Source: Herbaspirillum aquaticum (GTDB lineage Bacteria; Pseudomonadota; Gammaproteobacteria; Burkholderiales; Burkholderiaceae_D). Taken from it: a DNA stretch of 52,251 nucleotides. Each line of letters begins with the position of its first letter. Position 1 is the stretch's first letter. The position numbers were made by a program, and so were the translations under genes. Location of the stretch: the NCBI RefSeq assembly GCF_002213425.1, contig NZ_NJGV01000030.1, forward strand, positions 1 through 52,251. The letters run 5' to 3'. Positions 25,216 through 34,434 of this stretch are shown here, piece after piece. The notes beneath the pieces are model-generated. The model searched no databases. It had not been told where the DNA came from and worked only from the letters and a program-made list of their open reading frames with translations.

Positions 25216-25965
25216 ATGTCGCAACTTTGGCAAGCCCGTTTCTTCACCACCGTCAATCACCTGCGGGACCTGCCCAAGACCAGTGTGCCGGAAATCGCCT
25301 TCGCCGGCCGTTCCAATGCCGGCAAATCCAGTGCCATCAACGTGCTGTGCAACCAGAAGCGCCTGGCCTTCGCCTCCAAGACGCCGGGACGTACCCAGCA
25401 CATCAACTATTTCTCGCTGGGCGGCGCCCACGTGGGCCAGCACCGCAATGACGAGGCGCGCCCCGATGAAATCCGCGCCATGCTGGTGGACTTGCCCGGC
25501 TATGGCTATGCCGAGGTCTCCGGGTCGGCCAAGCATCACTGGCAAGCCCTGCTGGGCGACTACGTGCGCCAGCGCGAGCAGCTGGCGGCGCTGGTGATGA
25601 TCGTCGATTCGCGCCGTCCCTTCACCGACCTGGATATCCAGATGATCGAGTGGTTCGCCCCCACCGGCAAACCCATCCATTGCATCCTGAGCAAGGCCGA
25701 CAAGCTCAACCGCAACGAATCCACCAATGCCCTGCGCCAGGCCCAGACCTTCCTGCAAAGCTATGTGGATGCGGATGGCCAGCCCTTCCCGTTCACGGCC
25801 CAGTTGTTCTCGGCCTTGAAGCGCATCGGGCTCGACGAAGCCAACGACAAGATCCTGGAACTGGCCGGCCTGAACCAGCCGGTACCGGCGTCCGAGCCGG
25901 TTGCACCGGCTGCGCCTGCAAATGAAGGTGCAGGCAGCGCCGCCAGCGAAACCCCGCAAGCCTGA
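25216..25965 (+). CDS. engB: Ribosome-biogenesis GTPase EngB/YsxC (YihA)
   Basis: This 249-residue GTPase has the P-loop GRSNAGKSS at 31-39, switch I threonine in [19 protein letters not shown] (G3) and SKADKL (G4). EngB binds the large ribosomal subunit late in assembly and is essential in most bacteria. Compared with the usual 200-220 residues it has a Pro/Ala/Glu-rich C-terminal tail after about residue 220 and a short polar insert near 75-90, both common in betaproteobacteria. It is divergent from the cytochrome gene. No plus-strand terminator follows it. Confidence 0.95.
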   Translation: MSQLWQARFFTTVNHLRDLPKTSVPEIAFAGRSNAGKSSAINVLCNQKRLAFASKTPGRTQHINYFSLGGAHVGQHRNDEARPDEIRAMLVDLPGYGYAEVSGSAKHHWQALLGDYVRQREQLAALVMIVDSRRPFTDLDIQMIEWFAPTGKPIHCILSKADKLNRNESTNALRQAQTFLQSYVDADGQPFPFTAQLFSALKRIGLDEANDKILELAGLNQPVPASEPVAPAAPANEGAGSAASETPQA

Positions 25966-26011
25966 TCGCCGACAAGGCAAGATCTTTCCGGACGGAGTAC
26001 AACGCATGAAT

Positions 26012-26046
26012 AAAAAAACCCCGGAGAACAGGGAAATTCTCCGGGG
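26012..26046 (-). terminator. Strong minus-strand terminator between engB and hemB
   Basis: CCCCGGAGAA and TTCTCCGGGG (26019-26028 with 26037-26046) form a perfect 10-bp stem with an 8-base loop. On the minus strand seven T follow (26012-26018); on the plus strand the stem is followed by AAGAAC, so it is not a good terminator for engB. No annotated minus-strand gene lies upstream of it. Confidence 0.85.
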
Positions 26047-26120
26047 AAGAACGCCTTTCGCTTGCGCGATCAGCCCCGCTCAGGGAGGGAAGGGGAAGCG
26101 GGAGGTGAAAAAATCACCTG
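26012..26120 (-). ncRNA. Candidate trans-acting small RNA with anti-Shine-Dalgarno loop
   Basis: Read on the minus strand from about 26120, four hairpins follow one another. H1 is AGGTGA/TCACCT with a five-T loop (26103-26119). H2 is CCCGCT/AGCGGG (26075-26102) with a 16-base loop made almost only of C and T (TCCCCTTCCCTCCCTG). H3 is TCGC-GCAA-GCGA with a GNRA loop (26058-26069). H4 is a 10-bp terminator ending in seven T (26012-26046). The H1/H2 junction also reads TCACCTCC, identical to the ribosomal anti-Shine-Dalgarno. Terminator strength, stacked hairpins and C-rich loop fit an sRNA that blocks ribosome sites. I found no convincing promoter; the 5' end is a guess. No RNA family was recognised. 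Confidence 0.5.
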
Positions 26121-26253
26121 CCGCCAAGATAATGTAAGCCGCGTAAATTGGAGCAGATTTGCAATCAAAGGAATCAAATCTCCGAAGATAGCGATATTTG
26201 CCTCGAAATAATTCCAAGATAGCCTCAAATAACATCTAATTTTTGAAAGCTGA

Positions 26254-27276
<1,023 letters not shown>

Positions 27277-27302
27277 TCCCGCTGCCACCCCAGGCCCGGC
27301 CG

Positions 27303-28265
27303 ATGAGCGACGACCCCGTACTCGCCCAGTTCACCCAGCTGCGGCCGCGCCTGTTCGGCGTGGCCTATCGCATGCTGGCCTCGCGCAGCGAAGCCGACGA
27401 CGTCCTGCAGGACGCCTGGCTGCGCTGGCACGCCCAGGACAAGTCGGTGCTCGACTCGGCAGAAGCCTGGCTGGTCACGGTAGTCACACGCCTGTGCATC
27501 GACCGCCTGCGCCAGCTGCAGCAGGAACGCCAGCACTACGTCGGCCACTGGCTGCCGGAACCGCTGGTGGGACTGGCCGACCCGGCGCCGGAGATCGACT
27601 TGTTCGGGGCGGCCCGCCTGGCCCCCTCGCCGGAAACCCTGCTGGAACAGCAAAGTGACGTTTCCTTCGCCTACCTCCTGCTGCTGGAGCGCCTCAAGCC
27701 CGAAGAACGCGCGGCTTTCCTGCTACGTGAAGTATTTGACAACGACTATCCCGACATCGCCGCCATCCTGCAGAAGTCCGAAGCCAGTTGCCGCCAGCTG
27801 GTGCACCGCGCCCGTGAGCGGCTGGCGCGGCTGGAGGCCGATGGCATCGCGCGCCCTTCGGTTCGCGCCGCTTCCAGCCCGGTCACGCGCGAAACCCACG
27901 CCCTGCTGCTGGAGAAATTCATGCAGGCCGTGCAAAGCGGCCAGCGCGAGGCCATGCTGGGCCTGCTGGCCGAGGATGCGCGCCTGATCGGCGACGGTGG
28001 CGGCAAAGTGGCCTCGTTCCCGCACCCGCTGGCCGGTGGCGAGCGCATCTCCTGGCTGTACTACGCCAACGTGCGGCGCTTTGCGCAGCGTATCGTCTAT
28101 CGCGCGGCCTGGATCAACGGCAGCCCGGGCTTGCTGCGCTACGTCGATGGCGCGCTGGAATCGGCCCAGGTGCTGGAATCGGATGGCCTGCGCATCCACG
28201 CCATCTATGTGGTGCGCAACCCCGACAAGCTGGCCGCCATCGCGCAGCAAAACGCGGCGCCCTGA
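27303..28265 (+). CDS. ECF41-group extracytoplasmic-function sigma factor with SnoaL-like C-terminal domain
   Basis: This 320-residue sigma factor has region 2 (about 8-75, RPRLFGVAYRMLASRSEADD) and region 4 (about 118-175). A fused C-terminal SnoaL-like domain (about 200-320) replaces a separate anti-sigma factor. All three hallmark motifs of the ECF41 group are present: WLPEP at 83-87 in the linker, DGGGK at 231-235 and NPDKL at 306-310 near the end. In ECF41 proteins the C-terminal domain tunes activity. The group typically drives an adjacent AhpD/carboxymuconolactone-decarboxylase-like or oxidoreductase gene, and that is the next gene here, with a matching promoter between them. Confidence 0.95.
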   Translation: MSDDPVLAQFTQLRPRLFGVAYRMLASRSEADDVLQDAWLRWHAQDKSVLDSAEAWLVTVVTRLCIDRLRQLQQERQHYVGHWLPEPLVGLADPAPEIDLFGAARLAPSPETLLEQQSDVSFAYLLLLERLKPEERAAFLLREVFDNDYPDIAAILQKSEASCRQLVHRARERLARLEADGIARPSVRAASSPVTRETHALLLEKFMQAVQSGQREAMLGLLAEDARLIGDGGGKVASFPHPLAGGERISWLYYANVRRFAQRIVYRAAWINGSPGLLRYVDGALESAQVLESDGLRIHAIYVVRNPDKLAAIAQQNAAP

Positions 28266-28302
28266 GATTTTTCAAATTTCTTCATTTATTTTTCACCGGA
28301 CC

Positions 28303-28329
28303 TGTCACAAGGGGCGAGCCCACTCCGTC
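28303..28329 (+). promoter_or_regulatory. ECF41-type promoter for the downstream AhpD-like gene
   Basis: TGTCACA (28303-28309), a 16-base spacer and CGTC (28326-28329) match exactly the promoter reported for ECF41 sigma factors. It lies 60-86 bases before the ATG of the AhpD-like gene and directly after the ECF41 gene. This indicates that the sigma factor drives the neighbouring gene. Confidence 0.85.
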
Positions 28330-28388
28330 TAGAAGGGGAACAGCGGCGATTGGCGTCGTTGTCACCTTATCCCCGATGGAGAATCCTC

Positions 28389-28850
28389 ATGTCCGACTTC
28401 AAGCAACGCCTGCCCCACGCCAAGCTCGCCGCCCCGGCCTTCAATGCCCTGCTCAAGGCCAGCGAAGTGGTGCACCAGAGCGGTGTCGATCCCAAGCTGC
28501 TGGAACTGGTATTCCTGCGCGTGTCGCAACTCAATGGCTGCGCCTTCTGCACCGACATGCATTCGCATGACCTGCTGCAGAAGGGCGAAGACCAGCAGCG
28601 CCTCAATACCCTGGCGGCCTGGCGCGAAATCGCCTTCTTCACCGAAGCCGAACGCGCCGCGCTGAACTGGGCCGAACGCTTCACCCACCTGCACCAGCCC
28701 GATGCCGAGAAGGAAGACGCCGCCTTCGCCCTGCTGCAGCAGCACTTCAACGATACCGAGATCGCCAACCTGACCTTTGCGGTGGCCATCATCAATGCCT
28801 GGAACCGCCTGGGCGTGGCCATGCGCCCGCAGGCTCCGCGCCGTGCCTGA
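28389..28850 (+). CDS. AhpD-like/carboxymuconolactone decarboxylase family protein (ECF41 target)
   Basis: This 153-residue helical protein has the AhpD redox centre C51-A-F-C54...H58 (NGCAFCTDMHSHD). I chose ATG 28389 because GGAGAA precedes it and it lies downstream of the ECF41 promoter; an in-frame codon further upstream falls inside the promoter leader. AhpD-like proteins reduce peroxides or act as general thiol oxidoreductases. This one is the probable sole target of the adjacent sigma factor, so the pair forms a small stress-response unit. It differs clearly from the AhpD-like gene at 6.5 kb, which is controlled by an AraC protein. Confidence 0.92.
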   Translation: MSDFKQRLPHAKLAAPAFNALLKASEVVHQSGVDPKLLELVFLRVSQLNGCAFCTDMHSHDLLQKGEDQQRLNTLAAWREIAFFTEAERAALNWAERFTHLHQPDAEKEDAAFALLQQHFNDTEIANLTFAVAIINAWNRLGVAMRPQAPRRA

Positions 28851-28886
28851 ACGTTCCATCGGCAGATCAGGCAGATCAGGCAGGTG

Positions 28887-28920
28887 AAAAAAAACGCACC
28901 CCGGTCACCCGGGATGCGTT
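28887..28920 (-). terminator. Terminator of the binding-protein gene (minus strand)
   Basis: A stem of AACGCA/TGCGTT plus CCCGG/CCGGG with one C-A mismatch is followed on the minus strand by eight T. It lies about 100 bases after the ABC binding-protein stop and may also serve the convergent AhpD-like gene. Confidence 0.8.
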
Positions 28921-29018
28921 GAACATGGTCCGATCCACATCAGACTTCTTGCTCAAAAACTGGCAGGTGGCGGCATCACGGGCGCCACCCGGATTGATGC
29001 TTCATGCCGCCGGTGCGC

Positions 29019-30230
29019 TCACTTCCACAGTGCGCACTTGGATTCGGCCTTGGTCATGTAGGCTTGCTCGCCGGGGATGGTCTGCACCAGCTTGTAGTAA
29101 TCCCATGGGCGCTTGGATTCGGAAGGTTTCTTCACTTCCATCAGGTACATGTCATGCACCATGCGGCCGTCCGGGCGTACCACACCATTGCTGGTGAAGA
29201 AATCCTTGATGCGGTTCTTGCGCAGGTAGTCCATGACCTGGTCGGCATCTGTGCTGCCCACGGCCTTGACCGCCTTCAGGTACTGGCCCACGGCCGACGC
29301 GTCACCGGCCTGGAACATGGACGGCATCTTCTTCATCTTCATGAAGTAGCGATTGGCCCAGGCGCGGCTCTCGTCGTTCAGGTCCCAATACCAGCCATCG
29401 GTGAGGTACATCCCCTGCGTCATCTGCAAACCCAGCGAATGGGTATCGTTGATGAAGATGAGCAGGCCGGCCAGCTTCATGGTCTTGTTCACGCCGAACT
29501 CATTGGCAGCCTTGATGGCATTGATGACGTCGCCCCCGGCCACGGCCAGGCCGAGGATCTGCGCCTTGGAGGACTGGGCCTGCAACAGGAAGGACGAGAA
29601 ATCGGAAGTCGCCAGCGGGACGCGGGTCGCGCCGACGACATTGCCGCCATTGCTCTTGACGACTTCGCTGGTGTCCTTCTCCAGCGACGTACCGAAGGCA
29701 TAGTCCGCCGTCAGGAAATACCAGGACTTGCCGCCCTGGCGCGTGATGGCCGCGCCCGTACCGCGTGCCAGGGCCGTGGTGTCATAGGCGTACTGGACGG
29801 TGTAGGCATTGCACTCTTCATTGGTCTGGCGGGTGGTGCCGGCGCCGACCGAGATGAAGACCTTCTTCTTCTCGCCCGCCACCTTGCCCATGGCCAGGCT
29901 GGCGGCCGAGTTCACACCGCCGACCAGCATGTCCACGCCATCGCGGTCGAACCATTCGCGGGCCTTGTTGGCGGCGATGTCGGCCTTGTTCTGGTGGTCG
30001 GCAAAGACCAGTTCCACTTTCTTGCCGTTGATGGTGCCGCCGGCATCGGCAATGGCCATGCGGATGGCTTCGACGCCGCCCTGGCCGTCGAAGTCGGCAT
30101 AAGTGCCGGACATGTCGGTGATGAAGCCGATCTTGATGGTATCGCCCGCCGCCTGGGCGGTTGGCAGGGTGGCTGCGCCCAGCAGGGCACAGGCGGCCGA
30201 CAGCGCGGCGCGCCGGATGAAAGCGGTCAT
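29019..30230 (-). CDS. Periplasmic substrate-binding protein, branched-chain amino acid/urea ABC type (orphan)
   Basis: This 403-residue protein has a signal peptide (MTAFIRRAALSAACALLGAATLPTAQA is its region; cleavage near QAAGD). The type I periplasmic fold begins KIGFITDMSGTYADFDGQGG. The start at 30230 is set by AAGGAGGAGA just upstream. It has the family form of LivJ-like proteins but no permease or ATPase gene nearby, so it is an orphan binding protein or shares a distant transporter. It follows the aldehyde and alcohol dehydrogenase genes on the same strand, so its ligand is probably their substrate or a precursor, perhaps a hydroxy acid, diol or amino acid; this is inference. Confidence 0.88.
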   Translation of the reverse strand: MTAFIRRAALSAACALLGAATLPTAQAAGDTIKIGFITDMSGTYADFDGQGGVEAIRMAIADAGGTINGKKVELVFADHQNKADIAANKAREWFDRDGVDMLVGGVNSAASLAMGKVAGEKKKVFISVGAGTTRQTNEECNAYTVQYAYDTTALARGTGAAITRQGGKSWYFLTADYAFGTSLEKDTSEVVKSNGGNVVGATRVPLATSDFSSFLLQAQSSKAQILGLAVAGGDVINAIKAANEFGVNKTMKLAGLLIFINDTHSLGLQMTQGMYLTDGWYWDLNDESRAWANRYFMKMKKMPSMFQAGDASAVGQYLKAVKAVGSTDADQVMDYLRKNRIKDFFTSNGVVRPDGRMVHDMYLMEVKKPSESKRPWDYYKLVQTIPGEQAYMTKAESKCALWK

Positions 30231-30275
30231 GGGGTCTCCTCCTTTGGGGGTCCTGGAATGTGATTCTTGTTGCGA

Positions 30276-30330
30276 CCCCGCAATCGAGTGCGGGGAAGGT
30301 CTTGCGGGACCGGCAGTGCTTTGCCGGTCC
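30276..30330 (-). other. Two intercistronic hairpins before the orphan binding-protein gene
   Basis: CCCCGCA/TGCGGGG (30276-30282 with 30289-30295) and GGACCGGCA/TGCCGGTCC (30307-30315 with 30322-30330) are two perfect stems of 7 and 9 bp in the 118-base gap after the aldehyde dehydrogenase stop. Neither is followed by a T-run on the minus strand. They look like mRNA-stabilising or processing stems separating the binding-protein message. Confidence 0.6.
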
Positions 30331-30348
30331 GGTCTTGCGTGTGGACGA

Positions 30349-31938
30349 TCAGCCGACGGTGGCGCGCGTCTGTTCGCCATCGACCAGGCGCATCAGGCCC
30401 AGCGGGTTGGCGTTCTGCAGCGCGGCCGGCAGCATGGCGTCCGGATAGTTCTGGTAGCACACCGGGCGCAGGAAGCGCTCGATGGCCAGCGTGCCCACCG
30501 AGGTGCCACGCGCGTCGGAGGTAGCCGGATACGGGCCGCCATGGACCATCGCATCGCACACCTCGACGCCGGTCGGGAAGCCGTTCAACAGCAGGCGGCC
30601 GGCCTTCTGTTCGAGGATCGCGATGAGGTCCTGGTTGCCTTGCAGGTCACCGATTTCGGCTTGCAGGGTGGCGGTCAGCTGGCCGTTCATCTTGGCGGCG
30701 AAGTCCAGCAGCTGTTCACGGCTTTCCAGCTCGACGATGACGGTGGAGGGGCCGAAGACTTCTTCTTCCAGCGGCGCTTCCTTGGAGAACAGCAAGGCCG
30801 CATCGGCCTTGAACAAGTGCGGCACGGCCTGGGTGTAGCTGGTGCCGCCGGTGGCGATGACCTTCACGCCCGGCAGCTGGGTCAGGCGCGCCACACCGCC
30901 GTTGTAGTGGGTCAGGCCGCCGCTGTTGAGCATGGTGGCCGGGTTGGTGCCACCGAAGGCGGCCGACAGCTTCTCGATGAAGGCGGTCAGTTCCGGCGAA
31001 CGCACGCCCAGGAGCAGGCCGGGGCTGGTGCACAGCTGGCCCACGCCGACCGTGACGGAGCCCGCCAGGTCCTTGGCGATGGCGTCACCGCGCAGCTTCA
31101 GGGCTTCGGACATCAGGATGATGGGGTTGATGCTGGACATCTCGGCAAACACCGGGATCGGCTGCGGACGGGCGGCGGCCATGTCGCACAGGGCGCGGCC
31201 ACCACGCAGCGAGCCGGTGAAGCCGACGGCCTGGATGCCGGCGCTCTTGACCAGCTGGGCACCGACGCGATCACCGTAGATCATGTTGAAGGTACCGGCC
31301 GGCATGCCGGTCTTCTTGACGGCGCGCTCGATGGCGTTGGCTACCAGTTCGGAGGTGACCAGGTGGCCGCTGTGGGCCTTGAACACCACCGGGCAGCCGG
31401 CGGCCAGCGCGGCAGCAGTATCGCCACCGGCTACCGAGAAGGCCAGCGGGAAGTTGCTGGCACCGAACACGGCCACCGGACCCACGCCGATCTTGTACTG
31501 GCGGATGTCCGGGCGCGGCAGCGGCTGGCGTTGCGGCAGGGCGGTATCGATGCGGGCACCGTAGAAGTCGCCACGGCGCAGCACCTTGGCGAACAGGCGC
31601 ATCTGGCCGCTGGTACGGGCGCGCTCGCCGGCCAGGCGCGGGGTGGCCGGCAGGGCGGTTTCACGGGCCACGGCCGCCAGGAAGTCGTCGCCCAGGGCAT
31701 CGATCTCGTCGGCGATGGCTTCCAGGAACAGCGCGCGCTGTTGCGCCGGAACGGCGCGGTAGAGCGGATAGGCCTTCTCGGCCGCGTCCACGGCGGCGGC
31801 CACTTCGTGCTCGGTGGCAGTCAGGAAAGGGGTTTCAAAGAGGGCGCCGGTGGCCGCGTCTACGCTGTGCAGGGCGACGTCGCCCTGGCCGCTGCGCTGG
31901 CCGCCGATGTAGTTGTGTCCTAGGATCTTGTCGCTCAC
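30349..31938 (-). CDS. Aldehyde dehydrogenase, alpha-ketoglutaric semialdehyde dehydrogenase type
   Basis: This 529-residue NAD(P)-dependent aldehyde dehydrogenase has Asn162 (GASNFPLAFS), Lys187, general-base Glu266 (FAEMSS) and nucleophile Cys303 (GQLCTSPG). Length and motifs fit the branch that oxidises alpha-ketoglutaric semialdehyde (2,5-dioxovalerate) to 2-oxoglutarate in sugar-acid, L-arabinose and hydroxyproline breakdown; related enzymes accept succinate or other semialdehydes. Its operon partner is an iron-dependent alcohol dehydrogenase, suggesting alcohol to semialdehyde to acid oxidation. No sugar dehydratase gene is nearby, so the exact pathway is open. Confidence 0.87.
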   Translation of the reverse strand: MSDKILGHNYIGGQRSGQGDVALHSVDAATGALFETPFLTATEHEVAAAVDAAEKAYPLYRAVPAQQRALFLEAIADEIDALGDDFLAAVARETALPATPRLAGERARTSGQMRLFAKVLRRGDFYGARIDTALPQRQPLPRPDIRQYKIGVGPVAVFGASNFPLAFSVAGGDTAAALAAGCPVVFKAHSGHLVTSELVANAIERAVKKTGMPAGTFNMIYGDRVGAQLVKSAGIQAVGFTGSLRGGRALCDMAAARPQPIPVFAEMSSINPIILMSEALKLRGDAIAKDLAGSVTVGVGQLCTSPGLLLGVRSPELTAFIEKLSAAFGGTNPATMLNSGGLTHYNGGVARLTQLPGVKVIATGGTSYTQAVPHLFKADAALLFSKEAPLEEEVFGPSTVIVELESREQLLDFAAKMNGQLTATLQAEIGDLQGNQDLIAILEQKAGRLLLNGFPTGVEVCDAMVHGGPYPATSDARGTSVGTLAIERFLRPVCYQNYPDAMLPAALQNANPLGLMRLVDGEQTRATVG

Positions 31939-31991
31939 GTTGTGCTCCTGCTGGTGTCGTTGATGCCGCCCGGGGTCGGGTCAGGCAAGAA

Positions 31992-32020
31992 AGCTGCGCC
32001 CGCGCAAGGCGGGAGCAGCT
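31992..32020 (-). other. Intercistronic hairpin between alcohol and aldehyde dehydrogenase genes
   Basis: AGCTGC/GCAGCT and inner CCCGC/GCGGG pair around a 5-base loop with one G-A mismatch, lying in the 140-base gap between the two genes. No T-run follows. It repeats the pattern of stems between the genes of this operon. Confidence 0.55.
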
Positions 32021-32078
32021 GAGGGGGAAATGCGCAGCAGGCCGAGAGTAGCCTGCCCGCGCTGTTCATTGTCGGCCA

Positions 32079-33218
32079 TCACATGGATTGCTGCAGCATG
32101 TTCAGGTAATCCTGTTCCGAGGCTTCGCGCGGATTGGTCTTGTGGCTGTGGTCGGCCAAGGCACCCTTGATGATCTGCGGGAACAGGGATTCGCTCACAC
32201 CCAGTTCGCGCAGCCCTGCGGGCAAGCCGAGGCGACGGCTCATGTCACGGATTGCCGGGCCGATCTCGGCACCGCTGGCCAGGCCCATGGCGTGTGCCAT
32301 GCGCGCCATCTTGTTGTCCTTGACCATGCTGGGCGCACTTTCGTTGAAGGCGATGATGGCCGGCAGGAAGATCGCGTTCAGGGTGCCGTGGTGCAGCTTG
32401 GGATTGATGCCGCCCAGCGAGTGCGACAGGCTGTGTACGCAACCAAGTCCCTTCTGGAAGGCCATGGCGCCCTGCATGGAGGCGCTCATCATGTTGAGCC
32501 GCGCTTCGCGGTCACCCGGTTCACGGGTGGCGCGCTCGATGTGCGCCCAGGCGCGCCACAGGCCATCCAGCGCGATGCCGTCGGCAGGCGGGTTGAAGGC
32601 CGGGGCCATGAAGGTCTCCAGGCAGTGCGCGATGGCATCCATGCCGGTGGCGGCCGTCATCAGCGGCGGCAGGCCCAGGGTCAGTTCGGGGTCGCAGAGG
32701 GCCAGCTTGGGCACCAGGTGCGGCGAAATGATGCCGACCTTGCGGCCATCGTCGAGGATCAGAATGGCACCCCGGCCGACTTCGCTGCCGGTACCGGCAG
32801 TGGTCGGGATGGCGATCACCGGGGCGGTCTTGGCCGTGATGTTGGCCAGGCCGCCTTCGATGAGGGCAAAGGATTTCAGCGGGCCTTCATGAGTGCCGCA
32901 GACGGCCACGCCCTTGGCCAGGTCAATGGAGGAACCGCCGCCTACGGCCACAATGCCATCGCAGCCATGCTCGCGGAACAATGCCACGGCGGCGCGCACG
33001 GCACCCTCGTTGGGATTGGGCGGGGTCTGGTCGTAGACGACGGTGCCGGCACCTGCCTTCAACTGGCCCAGGACCTTGTCCAGCAGGCCGGCGTTGCGGA
33101 TGCCCGGGTCGGTCACCAGCAGCGGCTTCTTGATGCCCAGGCGGTCGCATTCCTGCTGCAGCAGCGCCAGCGCGCCGTAGTCGAACTGGACCTGGGTAAT
33201 GTAGTTGATGAGTGCCAT
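32079..33218 (-). CDS. Iron-containing alcohol dehydrogenase (group III)
   Basis: This 379-residue enzyme has the GGGSSID NAD-binding motif (near 97), TTAGTGSE, and the metal-binding region GMDAIAHCLE followed by GCVHSLSHSLGG, supplying the Asp/His ligands for iron. I use ATG 33218; the extension upstream has no homology character. Substrates in this family range from 1,3-propanediol and butanol to 4-hydroxybutyrate. Paired with a semialdehyde dehydrogenase, oxidation of an omega-hydroxy acid or diol is likely. It is the first gene of the operon and divergent from a LysR regulator. Confidence 0.9.
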   Translation of the reverse strand: MALINYITQVQFDYGALALLQQECDRLGIKKPLLVTDPGIRNAGLLDKVLGQLKAGAGTVVYDQTPPNPNEGAVRAAVALFREHGCDGIVAVGGGSSIDLAKGVAVCGTHEGPLKSFALIEGGLANITAKTAPVIAIPTTAGTGSEVGRGAILILDDGRKVGIISPHLVPKLALCDPELTLGLPPLMTAATGMDAIAHCLETFMAPAFNPPADGIALDGLWRAWAHIERATREPGDREARLNMMSASMQGAMAFQKGLGCVHSLSHSLGGINPKLHHGTLNAIFLPAIIAFNESAPSMVKDNKMARMAHAMGLASGAEIGPAIRDMSRRLGLPAGLRELGVSESLFPQIIKGALADHSHKTNPREASEQDYLNMLQQSM

Positions 33219-33367
33219 TACATAGCCTTGATTTATAGATGTCTCCACCGGGTCCGCCATCGGCGGGCTTGCTCAGAAACCCTGCAGGAGCCAGCGTTTC
33301 CCAATAGGGGACCCGCTTTGGAAAGCCAGACTCTAAGCCATCGAGGGGCGCTTGGCTAATGAGAGCT

Positions 33368-33388
33368 GTTGATATGGGTATAACCAAC
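33368..33388. promoter_or_regulatory. Possible LysR-type binding site
   Basis: A 21-base imperfect dyad with GTTG-T...A-CAAC ends lies in the divergent region, 35 bases before the lysR start and 150 bases upstream of the alcohol dehydrogenase start. The T-N11-A pattern expected of LysR sites fits, but only the outer arms are symmetric. Confidence 0.35.
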
Positions 33389-33422
33389 GCTCATACTAGC
33401 GGCTTCTTTGGGGATCACTTCC

Positions 33423-34367
33423 ATGCACAATACCTTGCCCTCGCTGGCCTCCATCACTTCGCGCCTGCACCTGCGCCAGTTGCGGCTGCTCATTGCGCTG
33501 TCCGACCATGGTTCCCTGCTCAAGGCGGCCGAGCAGGTGGCGCTGACCCAGCCGGGCGCCAGCAAGGCCTTGCAGGAGATCGAGAGTACGCTCGGAGCGC
33601 AATTGTTCACCCGCACCAATCGCGGGCTGGAAGCGACCGAGCTGGGCCATTGCGTGATCCGCTATGCGCGGCTGATCCAGACCGACCTGACCCACCTGCG
33701 TGAAGAAATGTTATCCATCATGCAAGGCCACGGTGGACGGCTGGCCGTGGGCACCATCATGGGCGCGGTGCCGCTCTTGACCGATGCGCTCACGCAATTG
33801 CTGGAGGCGCATCCGACGCTGTCGGTGGAAATCGTGGAAGACACCAGTGCCCGCCTGCTGCGCCTGCTGGACCAGGGCCGTCTGGACCTGGCGATCTGCC
33901 GCACCAGCATCAGCCAGCGCCCGGACCTGTATGACGCCTTCAACATCCATGAGGAAGAGCTGGCCGTGGTGGCCAGCGTGCAGCATCCGCTGGCTGGAGC
34001 ATCCAGCCTGCAACTGGCGGACCTGGCCGATTCACGTTGGGTGGTCTATTCGGCCAACATGCCGATGCGACTGACGCTGGAGCGCGAATTCCACAATGCC
34101 GACCTGCGCTTCCCGCTGCACCTGATGGAAACCACCTCGGCCTTCACCACCTTGTCGCTGCTGCAGAAGAATCCGCACTTTGTGGCACTGCTGTCAGTGG
34201 ATGTGGCGCAGTTCTGCACGCGCTTCGGCATGACGCGCATCCTGCCGCTGAAGCTGCATACGCGCAGCGAGCCCTATCAGTTGGTGACACGGCACGGGAC
34301 GCTCCTGTCGCCGGTGGCGCGGTTGTTCGTGGATGGATTTGCGCGGGCGGTGGCGCCGGGCGCCTGA
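33423..34367 (+). CDS. LysR-family transcriptional regulator
   Basis: This 314-residue protein has an N-terminal winged helix (about 17-75, LRLLIALSDHGSLLKAAEQV, then GASKALQEIE) and a C-terminal periplasmic-binding-like effector domain (about 95-305). I chose ATG 33423; a TTG 15 bases earlier is weaker. Sequence style resembles the GbpR/CbbR-like group that responds to sugars and small acids. It is divergent from the alcohol/aldehyde dehydrogenase operon, the likely target. A bidirectional terminator separates it from the peroxiredoxin gene. Confidence 0.92.
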   Translation: MHNTLPSLASITSRLHLRQLRLLIALSDHGSLLKAAEQVALTQPGASKALQEIESTLGAQLFTRTNRGLEATELGHCVIRYARLIQTDLTHLREEMLSIMQGHGGRLAVGTIMGAVPLLTDALTQLLEAHPTLSVEIVEDTSARLLRLLDQGRLDLAICRTSISQRPDLYDAFNIHEEELAVVASVQHPLAGASSLQLADLADSRWVVYSANMPMRLTLEREFHNADLRFPLHLMETTSAFTTLSLLQKNPHFVALLSVDVAQFCTRFGMTRILPLKLHTRSEPYQLVTRHGTLLSPVARLFVDGFARAVAPGA

Positions 34368-34375
34368 GCAGGGGC

Positions 34376-34413
34376 CAAACAAAAAGCGCTCCCGGAGGAG
34401 CGCTTTCGCTTTA
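34376..34413. terminator. Bidirectional terminator between lysR and the peroxiredoxin gene
   Basis: AAAGCGCTCC/GGAGCGCTTT (34383-34392 with 34397-34406) is a perfect 10-bp stem with a CGGA loop. A-rich sequence on one side and T-rich on the other let it work in both directions for these convergent genes. Confidence 0.85.
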
Positions 34414-34434
34414 TTGACGCGGCGAACGCAGCAA

